Position numbers and translations under genes: made by a program. A DNA stretch of 64,000 nucleotides from contig JAHLKF010000006.1 in assembly GCA_025558075.1 (NCBI GenBank), positions 372,001 through 436,000 on the forward strand, given 5' to 3'. Under the pieces are notes generated by a model. It was not told the DNA's origin. It did not search any database and saw only the letters and a program-made list of their open reading frames with translations. Source of the DNA: Gaertneriomyces semiglobifer. Taxonomy: Eukaryota; Chytridiomycota; Chytridiomycetes; Spizellomycetales; Spizellomycetaceae. This document shows positions 24,710 to 36,200 of the stretch, in pieces (within the stretch, counting starts at the first letter, position 1; the number at the start of each line of letters is the position of its first letter).

Positions 24710-26614
24710 CTAGAAATTCTCCTTGCCGTAGAAGAACCGAGTTCCATTCTCGGTCGCTTCTGTCCACTTGTTGCACGCCTTGTGCAACGCTCCACTCAGA
24801 ACCTTTGGTCCACAGAACAAGACACCAACGTCCGTTCCGGGATGATTCATCCGGACATATTTGAAGATCTGATCCCAATTCGGCCGTCCGAAATGCGTGG
24901 GCGCTTTTAGTCCGGTGATAGCATCCGCAACGCCTTCTTCGTCGTTGACAATGATATTCTTCACCTCGTCGATTTTCAATCCTTGTGTCAGGTATGTATG
25001 GATTTCCAGGAAGCCGTCAATGTTTTCTTCTTCAAGTGTCATGAGCAGGTCTTGGAACCACTCGAAAGCGTCCTTATCTCTGCATACCCAGTAGAAATAC
25101 ACCTTCTTTAACCGAACAGCGCCGGAGCCGGGGTTGTTGAGACGGTACCAAACAGTTTTGAGGATAGAAGCAAAAGGAGTGACACCGATACCGGCACCGA
25201 CGAGAATAGCGGCCTCGTAATCAAACACGTCTTCAGAGGCGGAACCGTAAGGGCCATCAATCATGATCAAAGGAAGGGAAGTGGGAGCGGGCATATTGGC
25301 TTCGTCAGCATCGCCAAACCTGCAACCGCAACGCTTGGCAAATTTAGTGGTCCAGTCGCCAACCACACGGATATGAATAGACACAAAGTCTTCGTACGGG
25401 GACGAAGTAAGTGTGAATGGGTGCCATTCGAAATTGGAGATTTCCGGACAGGAGATGAAAATGTACTGTCCAGCGCGCGTCTTGCAAGATGGCTTTTTGA
25501 CCTGGATCTCCACGACTTTGGATGGGTGTTGTACGACCTTCGATATGTAAGTCTTGCGGCGGCCGCGAACCTCCCGGAGAATACGTTCAAGAAGGTAGGC
25601 GAATCCCGAAAGGACCCACCATTTCCAGAAAGTGGCACCACCACGGCAGGGATCGTCGGTTGTGCCTGCGTCTGCTTTGATGAAGCAGAATGATCCATGC
25701 ATAAGCAGTCCGCCGAAGAAGACGATAAAGAGGTGGTGAGTGAACCAGAACTGCTCAAAATATTTCCTGCGGACGCCCTCAAGCGCAGATGTCACCATCA
25801 AGAAAAAGGCAAGGGTAACCACCTGACCAGTGAGACCCGGACCCGATATCCATGAGAGTTTCATGGCAGACATGTCTACGACACCAAGGACCTTTTCCAC
25901 ATTCATGTAGTTGAAGTAGTGGCCCACACAATGGACATATGCCCAAAAGACGATACACCAAGCGATATGAATGTGGAACGTGATGTTCTTGTCGAATGGG
26001 ATGAATTTACCAAGGAACGAAGTTCTGACGCGGGAGATGAGGTTGCGGCAGACAGTGAAGAGAAGGATGGCGCAGTTCAAATTGATTAAGTTTGCCGCAC
26101 CGCGAGCGACAGGAAGACCGTGTCCGATGACTGAACGGAAGAATGAAAGGTTCGGTGTAGTCCACAGGACGTTGTATGAGTAGGCAAAATACGCCGCTTG
26201 GATCAAAGTCCATAAACAGACGAAGATCGTTCTAGGTCCTATTCGTGGAAGGGATCTTGTTAGTACCATACCCTTTGCACCAATGCGCGAACATTATCAA
26301 CATTATTGTCTGCACCCGACCGGCTTCCCGTGCACTTTGCCAATCTGCTCCCATCCCGCCCTCTCGTTTTCCATGCAGGGGCCACCTCATTCCGTCCCAT
26401 GCCATGCGACTAAAGCGCTTCCTTCCGCCAGCAACCTTCCATCCCATGTACACTTTCGCGCATCTATCCTACAACATGAAAATCCGTACATACCTTCATT
26501 GACCATCCAGTTGTCGAAGCGAACTCTTAGCTTTGACTTTTTGGTGCGAGGAGGGAGCACGCCAATGTCGACGCTGAGCTGCCCAGCATTGTTCCTATAG
26601 TAGACGCTGTTCAT
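24710..26614 (-). CDS. NADPH oxidase (fungal NOX, gp91phox family)
   Basis: This is a membrane enzyme moving electrons from NADPH across the membrane to oxygen, making superoxide; fungal NOX enzymes act in hyphal growth and development. Exons 26614-26494 and 26238-24710 give 549 residues, with an unusually long 255-nt intron. The N-terminal RFDNWMVNEG block and IFVCLWTLIQAAYFAYSY start the six-helix region, with haem-ligand histidines in FHIHIAWCIVFW and WFTHHLFIVFF. The FAD site is HPFTLTSSP, the NADPH site DGPYGSASED then VGAGIGVTPFASILK, and the chain ends FFYGKENF, typical of the family. No EF-hands are seen, which argues for the NoxA/B type rather than the calcium-regulated NoxC type. 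A/B assignment needs a tree. Confidence 0.93.
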
Positions 26615-27817
26615 TGCTACGTGCAAGGGTTGTCCGGACCCACGCAGGCTCGCCAATCAAGCTTGATACCAGCCGTCGGTGGTGACCAGTGCCAATTGGA
26701 AGAAGATAGAGCGAGGATGCACTGAGCGAACTCAGGACCAGTTATGTGGAGTTGTCTCTCTCCAGAACGATGGGACGGATGATCTCTCCCGTTTGGGCTC
26801 TTGGGGAGGAGGAAGCCAGTGTCGAGGCGACCTTTTGTTGAATTGATGTAGAGGAGGCAAGCAGCAATGGCCGCTGGTGGAATCAACGGGGGGGCGATGT
26901 ATGCAACGTGCGTCGTACCCGGGGTTGGCCGTCCGTTTGTTCGTCGAGAAGGAACCCAGTCAAACCACCACAATAATAATAAAATAATGAGGAAAGGAAG
27001 GGGGCACCTTGCTCTACGTACGCCAGACACCTAACTATGATACTAATAACTAATTAATAGGGGAGCCCCCATATAATGATAATAGAGAGTAATAGTAATA
27101 AATTGTTGTATGTGCTGGACATGAAACAGTGGCCCCCTTTTTTGTTATTGGCACAGATGAGAAGTGGTCTCTCCTTTTTGCGCTTGGTGCGACACAACCC
27201 ACGCCGCTTCGTTCGGGTTTGGGTTTGGTTGGTGGGGCAAAAAAGGGGGGGGAGGCAAGAGTGTGCAACCAGGCAGCAGAAGAGATGGCGTTGGGAATTC
27301 AGGAAGAGGCAGTGTTTGGGACCATGGACTGACCTGTGCCTGCGACAATAGAACCTTCTTCTCTCGTGTTGATGAATTTCTGGGCGAAATTGGAGAATTC
27401 CCCGTCCCTTGCGGATGAGACATTTTGACTTGGCCGCAGCGATGATTTCTATTAGAATGAGTCGTTTGAGTGAATCGTGAGTGAAAAGTCAGGACAGGAG
27501 CTGTGACTCTGTCAGATTGGGTGGGACAGTCACCCAACTCGCCGACATGAGTACACGTGAGCACAAATCACGGGATGTCAGTGGCTGTCAGTGGGTGTCA
27601 TATGCGCTCACGTAGAGTTACACGTGATCGGACATTTTCGGGCAGTATCCAAGGCGCCTCGCCGGGATCTCGCCTCCCTTTGTCTTTGGCACCTTTCGTC
27701 TTCGTCCCGTCGTCGGCCAGCTTCGCAGCTTTTTTATACCCTCCTCCCCATTTATTTTGCTTGGTAGTGTGCTTTGTAGACCTCCCTCATCGCCCCCATC
27801 CACAACCAAATCTAAAG
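26615..27817. promoter_or_regulatory. Intergenic region with two CACGTGA sites before the phosphate carrier
   Basis: This 1.2-kb stretch separates the divergent NOX and phosphate carrier genes. CACGTGA occurs at 27554-27560 and 27621-27627, about 190-260 bp before the carrier ATG, and a CT-rich leader runs from 27700 to the ATG. A G-run (GGGGGGGAGG) lies near 27246. No gene is seen. Confidence 0.5.
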
Positions 27818-28891
27818 ATGTCTGCCGTCGTTCCCGGAAGAAAGTGGGATGCTCGCTATGCCGGCCCCGTCCCCCACGACACTGCCTACTACGCAAAGTG
27901 CACCCTTGGTGGTGTACTTGCCTGTGGTTTGACCCATGCTGCCATCACCCCTCTTGACAACGTCAAGTGTAATATGCAGGCAAGTACTTGAAGATGTCAA
28001 GCTCGCCGTTATCCGAGATCTCATTGCCAATATGTACATAGGTCAACCCCGCAAAGTACAGGGGTTTGGTTGGTGGTATGCGCACCATCATGACTGAAGA
28101 GGGTGCTCGTGCCATATGGAAGGGGTGGTTCCCAACTCTTGCTGGTTACTCTGCTCAGGGTGCCTTCAAGTACGGTCTCTATGAGTTCTTCAAGGACACC
28201 TACTCCACCATGCTTGGTGAAGAGAATGCTGCCAAATACAAGGGTCTCGTCTGGTGTGCTGGTTCCGCGTCCGCAGAGTTCTTTGCCGACATTGCTCTCT
28301 GCCCTCTTGAGATGGTCAAGGTCAAGGTCCAGACCTCTGTGCCCGGTACCTTCCCCACCTCCTTCGGTGCCGCTGTTGCCAAGATCTCCGCCGACCGCGC
28401 TGTCACCCGCTTCCCCTTCGGCTCCCTCGTCCCTCTTTGGTCCCGTCAGATCCCATACACTGTCGCCAAGTTCTTCTTCTTCGAGAAGGCGGTACAATTC
28501 TTCTACTCCAACGTCTTCACGGCTCCCAAGGAGACCTACTCCAAGGGCACTCAGTTGGGCATCACCTTTGCTTCTGGTTACTCTGCTGGTGTTATTTGCG
28601 CTATTGTCTCTCACCCCGCCGACACCATCGTCTCTCTTATGTCTAAACCCGCCAACAAGGGCAAGGGATTCGGTCAGATCGCTACAGAATTCGGTTACCT
28701 CAACCTCGCCACAAAGGGTCTCGGAACCCGTGTGCTGATGATCGGTACCCTCACCGGTACGTTGTCAGACCTCAGGGACAGTAGTTTGCATCCGGAACCG
28801 TTGGTTAATCCTATTTTTTGTAGGTCTTCAATGGTGGATCTACGACAGTTTCAAGACCATCATGGGTCTTGGAACCACCGGTGGCAAATAA
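27818..28891 (+). CDS. MIR1: Mitochondrial phosphate carrier
   Basis: This is an inner-membrane carrier importing phosphate with protons to feed ATP synthase. Exons 27818-27979, 28042-28756 and 28824-28891 give 314 residues. Three mitochondrial-carrier repeats are visible: [11 protein letters not shown] (repeat 1, the Pro-x-Asp signature), [12 protein letters not shown] (repeat 2, with the Glu typical of phosphate carriers), and [10 protein letters not shown] (repeat 3). The helix [20 protein letters not shown] is characteristic. The first intron has a GC donor (CAG then GCAAGT), because only this joins NMQ to VNPAKY in frame as in all relatives. The C-terminus [14 protein letters not shown] comes from the last exon. 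Codon use is strongly biased to C-ending codons, as expected for a highly expressed gene. Confidence 0.95.
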
Positions 28892-30272
28892 GGCCCCTGA
28901 TGTCGCACCCAAAAATGAGCAGACCATGCTTGAGCAACTATCTTTTTATTGCACATTCTTTTGTTACCATTTTGTTGAATAGAATAGTTGAGAAGTCTGT
29001 CCCGGACCATGGATGAGCGATCTACCTGCATGGCGCACGGCCTGCACTTCCCGCTCTTTGTTGTCAATCCCAACGCACGTTCCTTAGATCCCTCGTCATG
29101 GGTCGGACAAGAGCAACTCATTTCTCTACGAGAAGTGGTTTGTTCAAAGTTGCCGATCCTCCAGCCTTCTGGTTGTGATATTGGCGAGGCTTGAGTCATA
29201 AACGTGCAACATTATCTTTGGAATTTCAAACGACATTACTCCGGAGGAAACCTTTGGTCATTGCTCACGCTTTTTGTGTGGGCGATACCTTTCCCATGGG
29301 TTTCTGGAGGTCGCTTGGAACATTTCTCGTGCTCACCTATATGGTCCTGCTGGACTACAAACGAGGTTTTGTAATGATCGTCAGGTCCAGGCCCTGATGC
29401 GTGGGTTCCTCCATCATACTCATTGTTTGGTGCTTGTCGTCCTCCCTTTGATTGTAAATGTCCTACCAGGTTTGTCTCGCTCGCAGGAGAGGTTCAGATG
29501 GAACCACCATTTGCATTTGCATTTGGGGCATGAATATGAAGTGAGAAAATGTCGAAAAGAGACGGCAAACGCTTGGCTGTCTGGGAACGCATGGAATATT
29601 GCAGGGGATTCATATCCTTACGCTTAATGGGTGAGATATGTGAAATAGCATGCTATGTTCATAGACAGCCAGTCATCTCCAAACGTTCTTTGGTATCAAG
29701 ACTCCGACTATCCCGCGTCCTGCATGAACTCACAGGAACTGATAGTAGAATGACTAGAAATGCTGGTAGCATCTGGCATGCCTAAGCATTTTTCTCTGTC
29801 TGGAACAAATCCATCTGCCTATTCCCGGCTCAGACATGCTAAAATTGTGCCGTGTGCCCGAAATTCCGCGGAGTTCTGGAAGGTCATGCGTAAACGACAC
29901 GGTCGTGGGAGCTGCGTACTTGTCACATGGATCTATAAGTATTTTGGTGCGTGTAATAAGCATAGAGCGAACCTCCATTCAATGAAAGAGGCAGCACTCG
30001 CTATTCATAGGGGTTCGAGCACAAGGAGATACGGTCCCAACAGCCCATACGGATGAATGAGTTATGTTCCAATAAGTCTATCGCTCTCAAGAAGTCCATT
30101 CTTTATATATATACATATTACATTCGGTCGAGGCAATCATCCGCAAAACATAGCGATTCTCGAGAGGGCAACCCAAAAAGAAAAACAAGGGAGAAACATA
30201 GTGTTCCAAACTATCAAAAAAGCGCAAACGACTGTAACAGCTTGCGGCATCCAAACCCAACCAAACCCCCGT
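28892..30272. other. Intergenic region, 1.4 kb, no gene recognised
   Basis: This stretch lies between the ends of the phosphate carrier and the MAPKKK genes, so it should contain two 3' ends and no promoter for either. It is longer than the other tail-to-tail gaps here (about 150-190 bp), so an unrecognised gene is possible, but no ORF has a convincing start, splice chain or family motif. Confidence 0.4.
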
Positions 30273-33200
30273 CTAGAACGAAGAACTTGCATCGGATTCC
30301 GCTTCTTCATTTGCAACTGCCTTTAAAAGAGCTTTTTTCCATCTCGGTTCCTCTGACTCGTTGGGACTTGACAGACCAGGAGACGGGTAATCGCCTGGAT
30401 TTATACCCGAACGGACCGCGCGTACGACAGGTGACTCGTCATAAGGTTTACTTGGTTCTGGCGCGACACGTGTGAAAGCGGGAGGCGTCTTTTGCCTGAA
30501 AAGCGGCGACCGTGGTCGTCTCGGCACAACAGGTGATGGTGGGTTTTCGCCACGAGGCGAAGGCGACGGTGAAGAATTGGTTGAGGATGGTGCAGAGGCA
30601 GTATCCAATGTCTCATCGCTTCGTCTTATGGAAATGTCGGGTTTCGGCCTGACCGATGGGGCAGTGGTAACTTTTACACTGATCGATTGACCAGAATACG
30701 TTCCTGGCGGATTATCATCCATAGGTGTGTTGGCCACGGTCGCCGATCCAGACAAGCTGCCCTCTACATAGTCACTGCTGGTTTCAGATGACCCGGATGG
30801 TTCAACCCTGGTAACTAGGGGAACAGCAGGGAAATAGCCATCAACAGATGCTCCAGTTCCATCACTGGCACCGCTGCCATCTTTGTGGCCAGTCTCACCC
30901 CACGACTCTGCGGCATGCTTGGGTTGCTTGACAGGGAAGAATACCGGTTCATGTGATCCATGCCCATCACGCGAATTGGATGCGGGTCCCATTCCACTGC
31001 CGTGTCCTTGAGCCAAGGCAGCCCGCGCCCGAGCGTTCTCAGCAGCTTCCTTCCATGGATCCAAGGCCGCCATGCATGTTTGCAGATCGTTCTCATCAAC
31101 ATCTTTCAGCCAAGGATGTTCCAAAAGCTCCTTTGCATTCGGCCGTTGAGTAGCCGGGCGCGTAAAACACTTGTGCAGGAAGTCGGAGCATTCAGCGCTC
31201 GCTTCATGTGGTTCAGGAAGCGGCGGATGTCTGTCTGTCATGCCAATGTGATACATGACCGCCCACTCGTTGTCGAGACCGCTCCACGGTTTACGGCCAG
31301 TCACCATCTCCAACATACAGCATCCTAAACTCCATATATCTTGTGCCCCGTGGCGTCCTAAACCTTCGCCGGTGATGACCTCTGGAGCGATGTAATGCGG
31401 AGTCCCCACCAGAGTGTTTGCCTCGCCATTTGCGCCAACAATGGTCTTCTGAGTCTTGTAAATCTTGGACGCACCAAAGTCTACAAACTTGATCTGCCCC
31501 TCTTGCCCCAGTAACGTATTGGCTGGTTTGACGTCGCGGTGGACAATACCTCTGCCATGTAAGTACTCCAAACCCTTCAGCATCTGCTTCGCGTAAATTC
31601 TGACAACACGTTCGTCCGCAAAGCGGCCGCCGTGCTCCAGCAGGCTCGAGATTGAGTGTGGACAGTATTCCATGAAAATGTACAGCTTGTCCCTGTGCAC
31701 TTCAACTCCGTAATACTCAACGATATTGGGATGATGCAAAAGCTTCAAGACTGTCATCTCGTCCTTGATAGAGCGTTGAAGAGACTCAAGAGAAGACACG
31801 TCAGAGAACCGGATTTCCTTCACGGCCATAAGATCAGCGGTCTCCAAATTGATGCCCAAGTATACAGATCCGAAGGAGCCTCCACCAAGGAACTTGCCCT
31901 GCTGCCAACGCAGAGAAATCGAAGAGCTTGTGCTGGCAAGAAAGCTGATATTGCGTTCGACCACATTTCCACTGTCCAGCACTTTTCCAACCATCCTGGC
32001 TGCTTGCTGTCTCGCATGCCGCTCTTCTTCAAGTTTAGTGATTCCAGCCAACCATGCCTTTTGCTTCCGCTGCATGAAACTGTCACCGTGATATGCGTTA
32101 CGGCCCACAGGGTTTGGCTCTGTTGGTCGGGGAGCAGTCTTTGCCTCAGGAGGCGACTCATCCGACGAGGTCGAGTCGCGCTTCATGTCACGGCCTGGCG
32201 CTTCGGTCGAAGCTATTGAGGACGTTGACGTGGCTATATCGTCAGTTTTCTCAGCCTTGTCCTTTGAGACAGGCGACTTTGCATCCGGCTCCAGGTCATC
32301 ACCCTCCGAGTCACTGTTGTTGCGCAAACACTGTATCTCTTTCTTTACGCTCGCCTTCGGTGCCGCCTCTTTCGGTGGCTCCAACATGGCCCCAGCGCGC
32401 TTACTTCCACCAGAGAGCACAGTCCCAACGGCCTCCTCCAAAGTAGCACCACCCGCTTCATATCCACCCTGTTCAAATCCCCGAATGAGTACTCGCATAC
32501 ATCTCGCCACACCAAGTTTTAGCTCCGCAAATTCTGGTTCACCAAGATAATAGACTCTCCCGCCGCTTGTGGTCGTCATGGCAAACTCTAATGCTCGCAG
32601 ACTCCATTTGATAGCCTTCTGTTGCATTCCTAATCCAACTGCCGTATTCGGCGGATTGGAGCTGGTGCCCAACGTTATGGATTTGGGCGTGCCGCTCGTG
32701 GCTAGCCCGCCATTGACTGTTGGACCACCCAAATTATCTGCCCCGCAGAAGTCCACCCATTCTTTAGCAAACCAAACCAGTCGCTTCATCATCGCAGTCG
32801 TGCGCTTCTTGTTATTACCAACGTACTCCATGGCTCCCCATGCGAAGTCGCCAGAAAAACTGAACATATCTGCAATCAGATCCGCAGCACTTATGACAGC
32901 TTCAACATTGTTCGCTGGAGCGGAGGCAGCACTCACAACACTTCCAGTCGGTGACAGACTGGCGCTACTATTCGCCGTCGAGGGTATTCCGGGGGAAACG
33001 CCACCGGTAATTGCCACGCGACTCAAAACTTCACGCACTTTGCCAACACTGTCAACAATGCCTTCACTCAACCTGAAAAGCGTTCGCTTCACCTCTTTCA
33101 TACCACGATGAACGTCTTCCACATGTGGTCGACTCGGCTTCACGCAGTGCACCGCACCGTTGACAATCGCCTCAAAAATACCCCGAGAACTAGTTAACCC

Positions 33201-36200
33201 TTCCATATTCCAGGCAACCAGACGAAGTCGGTCAGGCTTGATTATAATCGGACGTCCGCCCTTGCCCAATCGAACTTGCATACTCCGGCCCTGCCAATTA
33301 GTGCCCCGGTGGCGCTCCTTTGGCGACAGCAAAAGAATGTATCCGTCAACGACTCCAGTGTCTACTTTCACAAAACAAGACTTCAGCAACCTCGCAACGG
33401 TATCGGGTTTGTTCTGTAGTGATGGACTCGCAAATATGAAAAGGCCTTGATTGGCGTACGCGTCCGTCCTAACAAGCGAGTGGCCGGATTGCGACAGAGT
33501 TCGAAACAGCACCGGTAGGGCGAAACTCTGAGTATACTCCGACGCATTTTCAAATTCTCGCATGAGGGACGTTTGAAACTTGAGAAGTTTTTTTGCGCGA
33601 CTTCTCACGTTGTCCAGCATGCGCGCATACCAGCGCACGATGGCGCCTGCTGTTAAAGGCTTGCCGTCATTATCTGCTGTACCCGCTTCACCAACACCTT
33701 TGAGTCCATTTTCCAGATATGTCAGCACTTTGCTCAATAATTGCTTTTGTAACTCCAAAAATTGCGTTGCGGTTTCCAGATCTCCACCATCAATGTAGGA
33801 ACAAATAGCAGACATAAAGTTCCATTCGTTCTCCAACATCTCAGCTTCTTTGAAGAAAACAGTATCGGTAGTAGATTTCAATCTTCGGTTGAGCAACATA
33901 TAATAGCACTTGAGTGATTTCAGCAGAATCATGTCGTACGACGGGGACAGACTGTTGCGAATGCTCCATCCTTCCGCCTGGGTATCAAGCTCCTGACACT
34001 CGTGCTTCACTCGAATCGCTAGGTTCAAACTAATACCGAAGTCTTCAATTATCTGATCCAACATGACCCCCGAATGTTTCGCCAACTTCTCCGTATACTC
34101 CAATCGAACTTTAAGAATCTCTTCCATAAGGTTCGATGGAAAGGAGGCAAGCTGTTGCAGCTCGTTGATGTACGTCGGAAGTTGCATTTTCTTGAATGCG
34201 GCGGCATTATCAATCATCGAAGCCTTACACCTTGCCAATAGTCCACGCAGAACAGACATGATTCGAATCTCGAATGTTCGCTTCACACCGCTCTCCTTCA
34301 ATAACCGCTCAATGAAAGACGTATCAATACGTTTCGAAGGGTCAAGAGGGTGCTGAGAACGGGATATCAACAAGTCCTCACTTCCAGTCCAGTTTTTCAA
34401 CACTTGGAGCTGAAGACGTAAAGAATTACTGATCGTCATCCAGCTGTTGAGCGCTTCAACCTTATGTTGGAATGGCACTCCCGCATATACAGGTTTATCC
34501 AAGATCAATAATTTGCGAGTTGGATAAAGCGATTCCAATTTGTCCACTTTAGCAAGAATCTCCATCACTTGCTCGTATTCGGATTTCGTAGCAGTCGACT
34601 GCACCTCAAACTTGAGTACTTCATCAATAGTGGCCTCCGCATCCACTCGACGTTCGTCCACACGCTGCCTTTCCTCAGGAACCGAACGTCCCCGAAGGTA
34701 TGCTCGTATTCCGAGCCACGTCTGATACATTTGATCCAATTGTTGCTTTTGAGTAACGGTGCCGTTGATTCGACTTTTTTCCGATCGAATGACTTCACCG
34801 GCGAGCACCGACGCGAGCATGGTCTGCCACTGAGCGCGCTCGTCATCCATTGCTGCCTCAGGTATGATTGGATCCGCTAGAAGAGGTACTTCAGGTCCAT
34901 TGTTGCGGTTGTTGAGTCCGAGAGGTGGTATTACTGGCCGTGGAGGTGTTCCAGGCCGCACGAGATTGCTCCCCTCACGATCGGTTACGAGGACCTGGTC
35001 CCGTCGCCTGACAATTGGACGTGCTTTATGATCCAACTCTTCCACATTGCTCTCCCGTTTGGGCCCCAATGGATCATTTCGTACTTCAAACAAACCAGGA
35101 TTGTGGGCAGCTTCCCGATTTGCCATCGCGTCTGCAATAGGTTTGGGCAGAAGTTCCACCCGCTTACCAATGGATGCATTTCGAACCAGACTCGCCGGAC
35201 TGCGAGGTACGCCATCCAGTGAAATGTCCTTCGCGGAGAGAGACTTTTTAGCAGCCCCGGTGATATACTTAATCTTGGCGGGACGGGGCGTTGAATGAAT
35301 GCAGACTTTGTCCGACGGAGCGCCTGACGCAGATTGCTGTGAACTAGTGCGGGAGAACGACGACCTTGGTGTCTCCGCCGAGACTCCAAGCGCCGCCAAG
35401 TCAGGCTTTGATGTCGAGCGTCGCACGGTAGATGATCGACGAACCGGGGCGCGTATATGATCTTCTTCGTCGCTACTCGGTTGAAGGGAGATTCGCTTTG
35501 GGCTCGATCGTGCCGGGAAATCCGTGTTGTAACGTTTAATAGAGGGACGCTCTGCGGTGTGAACGTCTGCGCGCATATGTGACTTGTGGGACCGTTGAAT
35601 AGGTTCATTCGCAGATGGTGGTTCACTGGCGGATCGCAGAATGCGTGGGCGGCCTTTAGCAATCAACTGACCGTCACGGTCCAGCCGGACAGCCTCATAA
35701 TCGGAATGATTTAAGAGTGCACGATCCATGATACATTGCCATACGAAGGTGTCTGTGACAACGGGTATCCCTCGCACTGCAGCTTCCTGTACAAAATCAG
35801 CAAGTTCCGCCAAATAACGATCGGGCAAGTCTTTCTCGGGCAACTCTGCAAGCGCGTTGGCGAGTTCAGGTGTAAGCTCTAAGACAAGATGGGTAATAGG
35901 TTCATCCAGGTTGCCCAAAAGGTCAATTTGACCGCCATGAGCTTTAATGCTGGTAATCAAACTTTGCCGTATGTCATTCTCTTCTCGGATGAACTTGAGA
36001 CAAAAGTTGGCTCCGTAAAAAAAATGAGCGGCTTGATGACCAAGCGGGCTATCAGGTAAATGTGGGGCACTTGAGGATGGCGGCGGTGATTGTGTGGATG
36101 CCGGACCTGCTGCGTTGCTGCCGAGACCATTGTCCCTGTCATTCTGATTGTTGCTCGTGTCGTTATCGTCGTCATCGTCTGACCACTTTTCCACACCATT

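Noticed and set aside
28103..28738. Long Ser/Pro-rich ORF overlapping the phosphate carrier
   Set aside because: It is a frame shadow caused by strong C-ending codon bias in the carrier gene.
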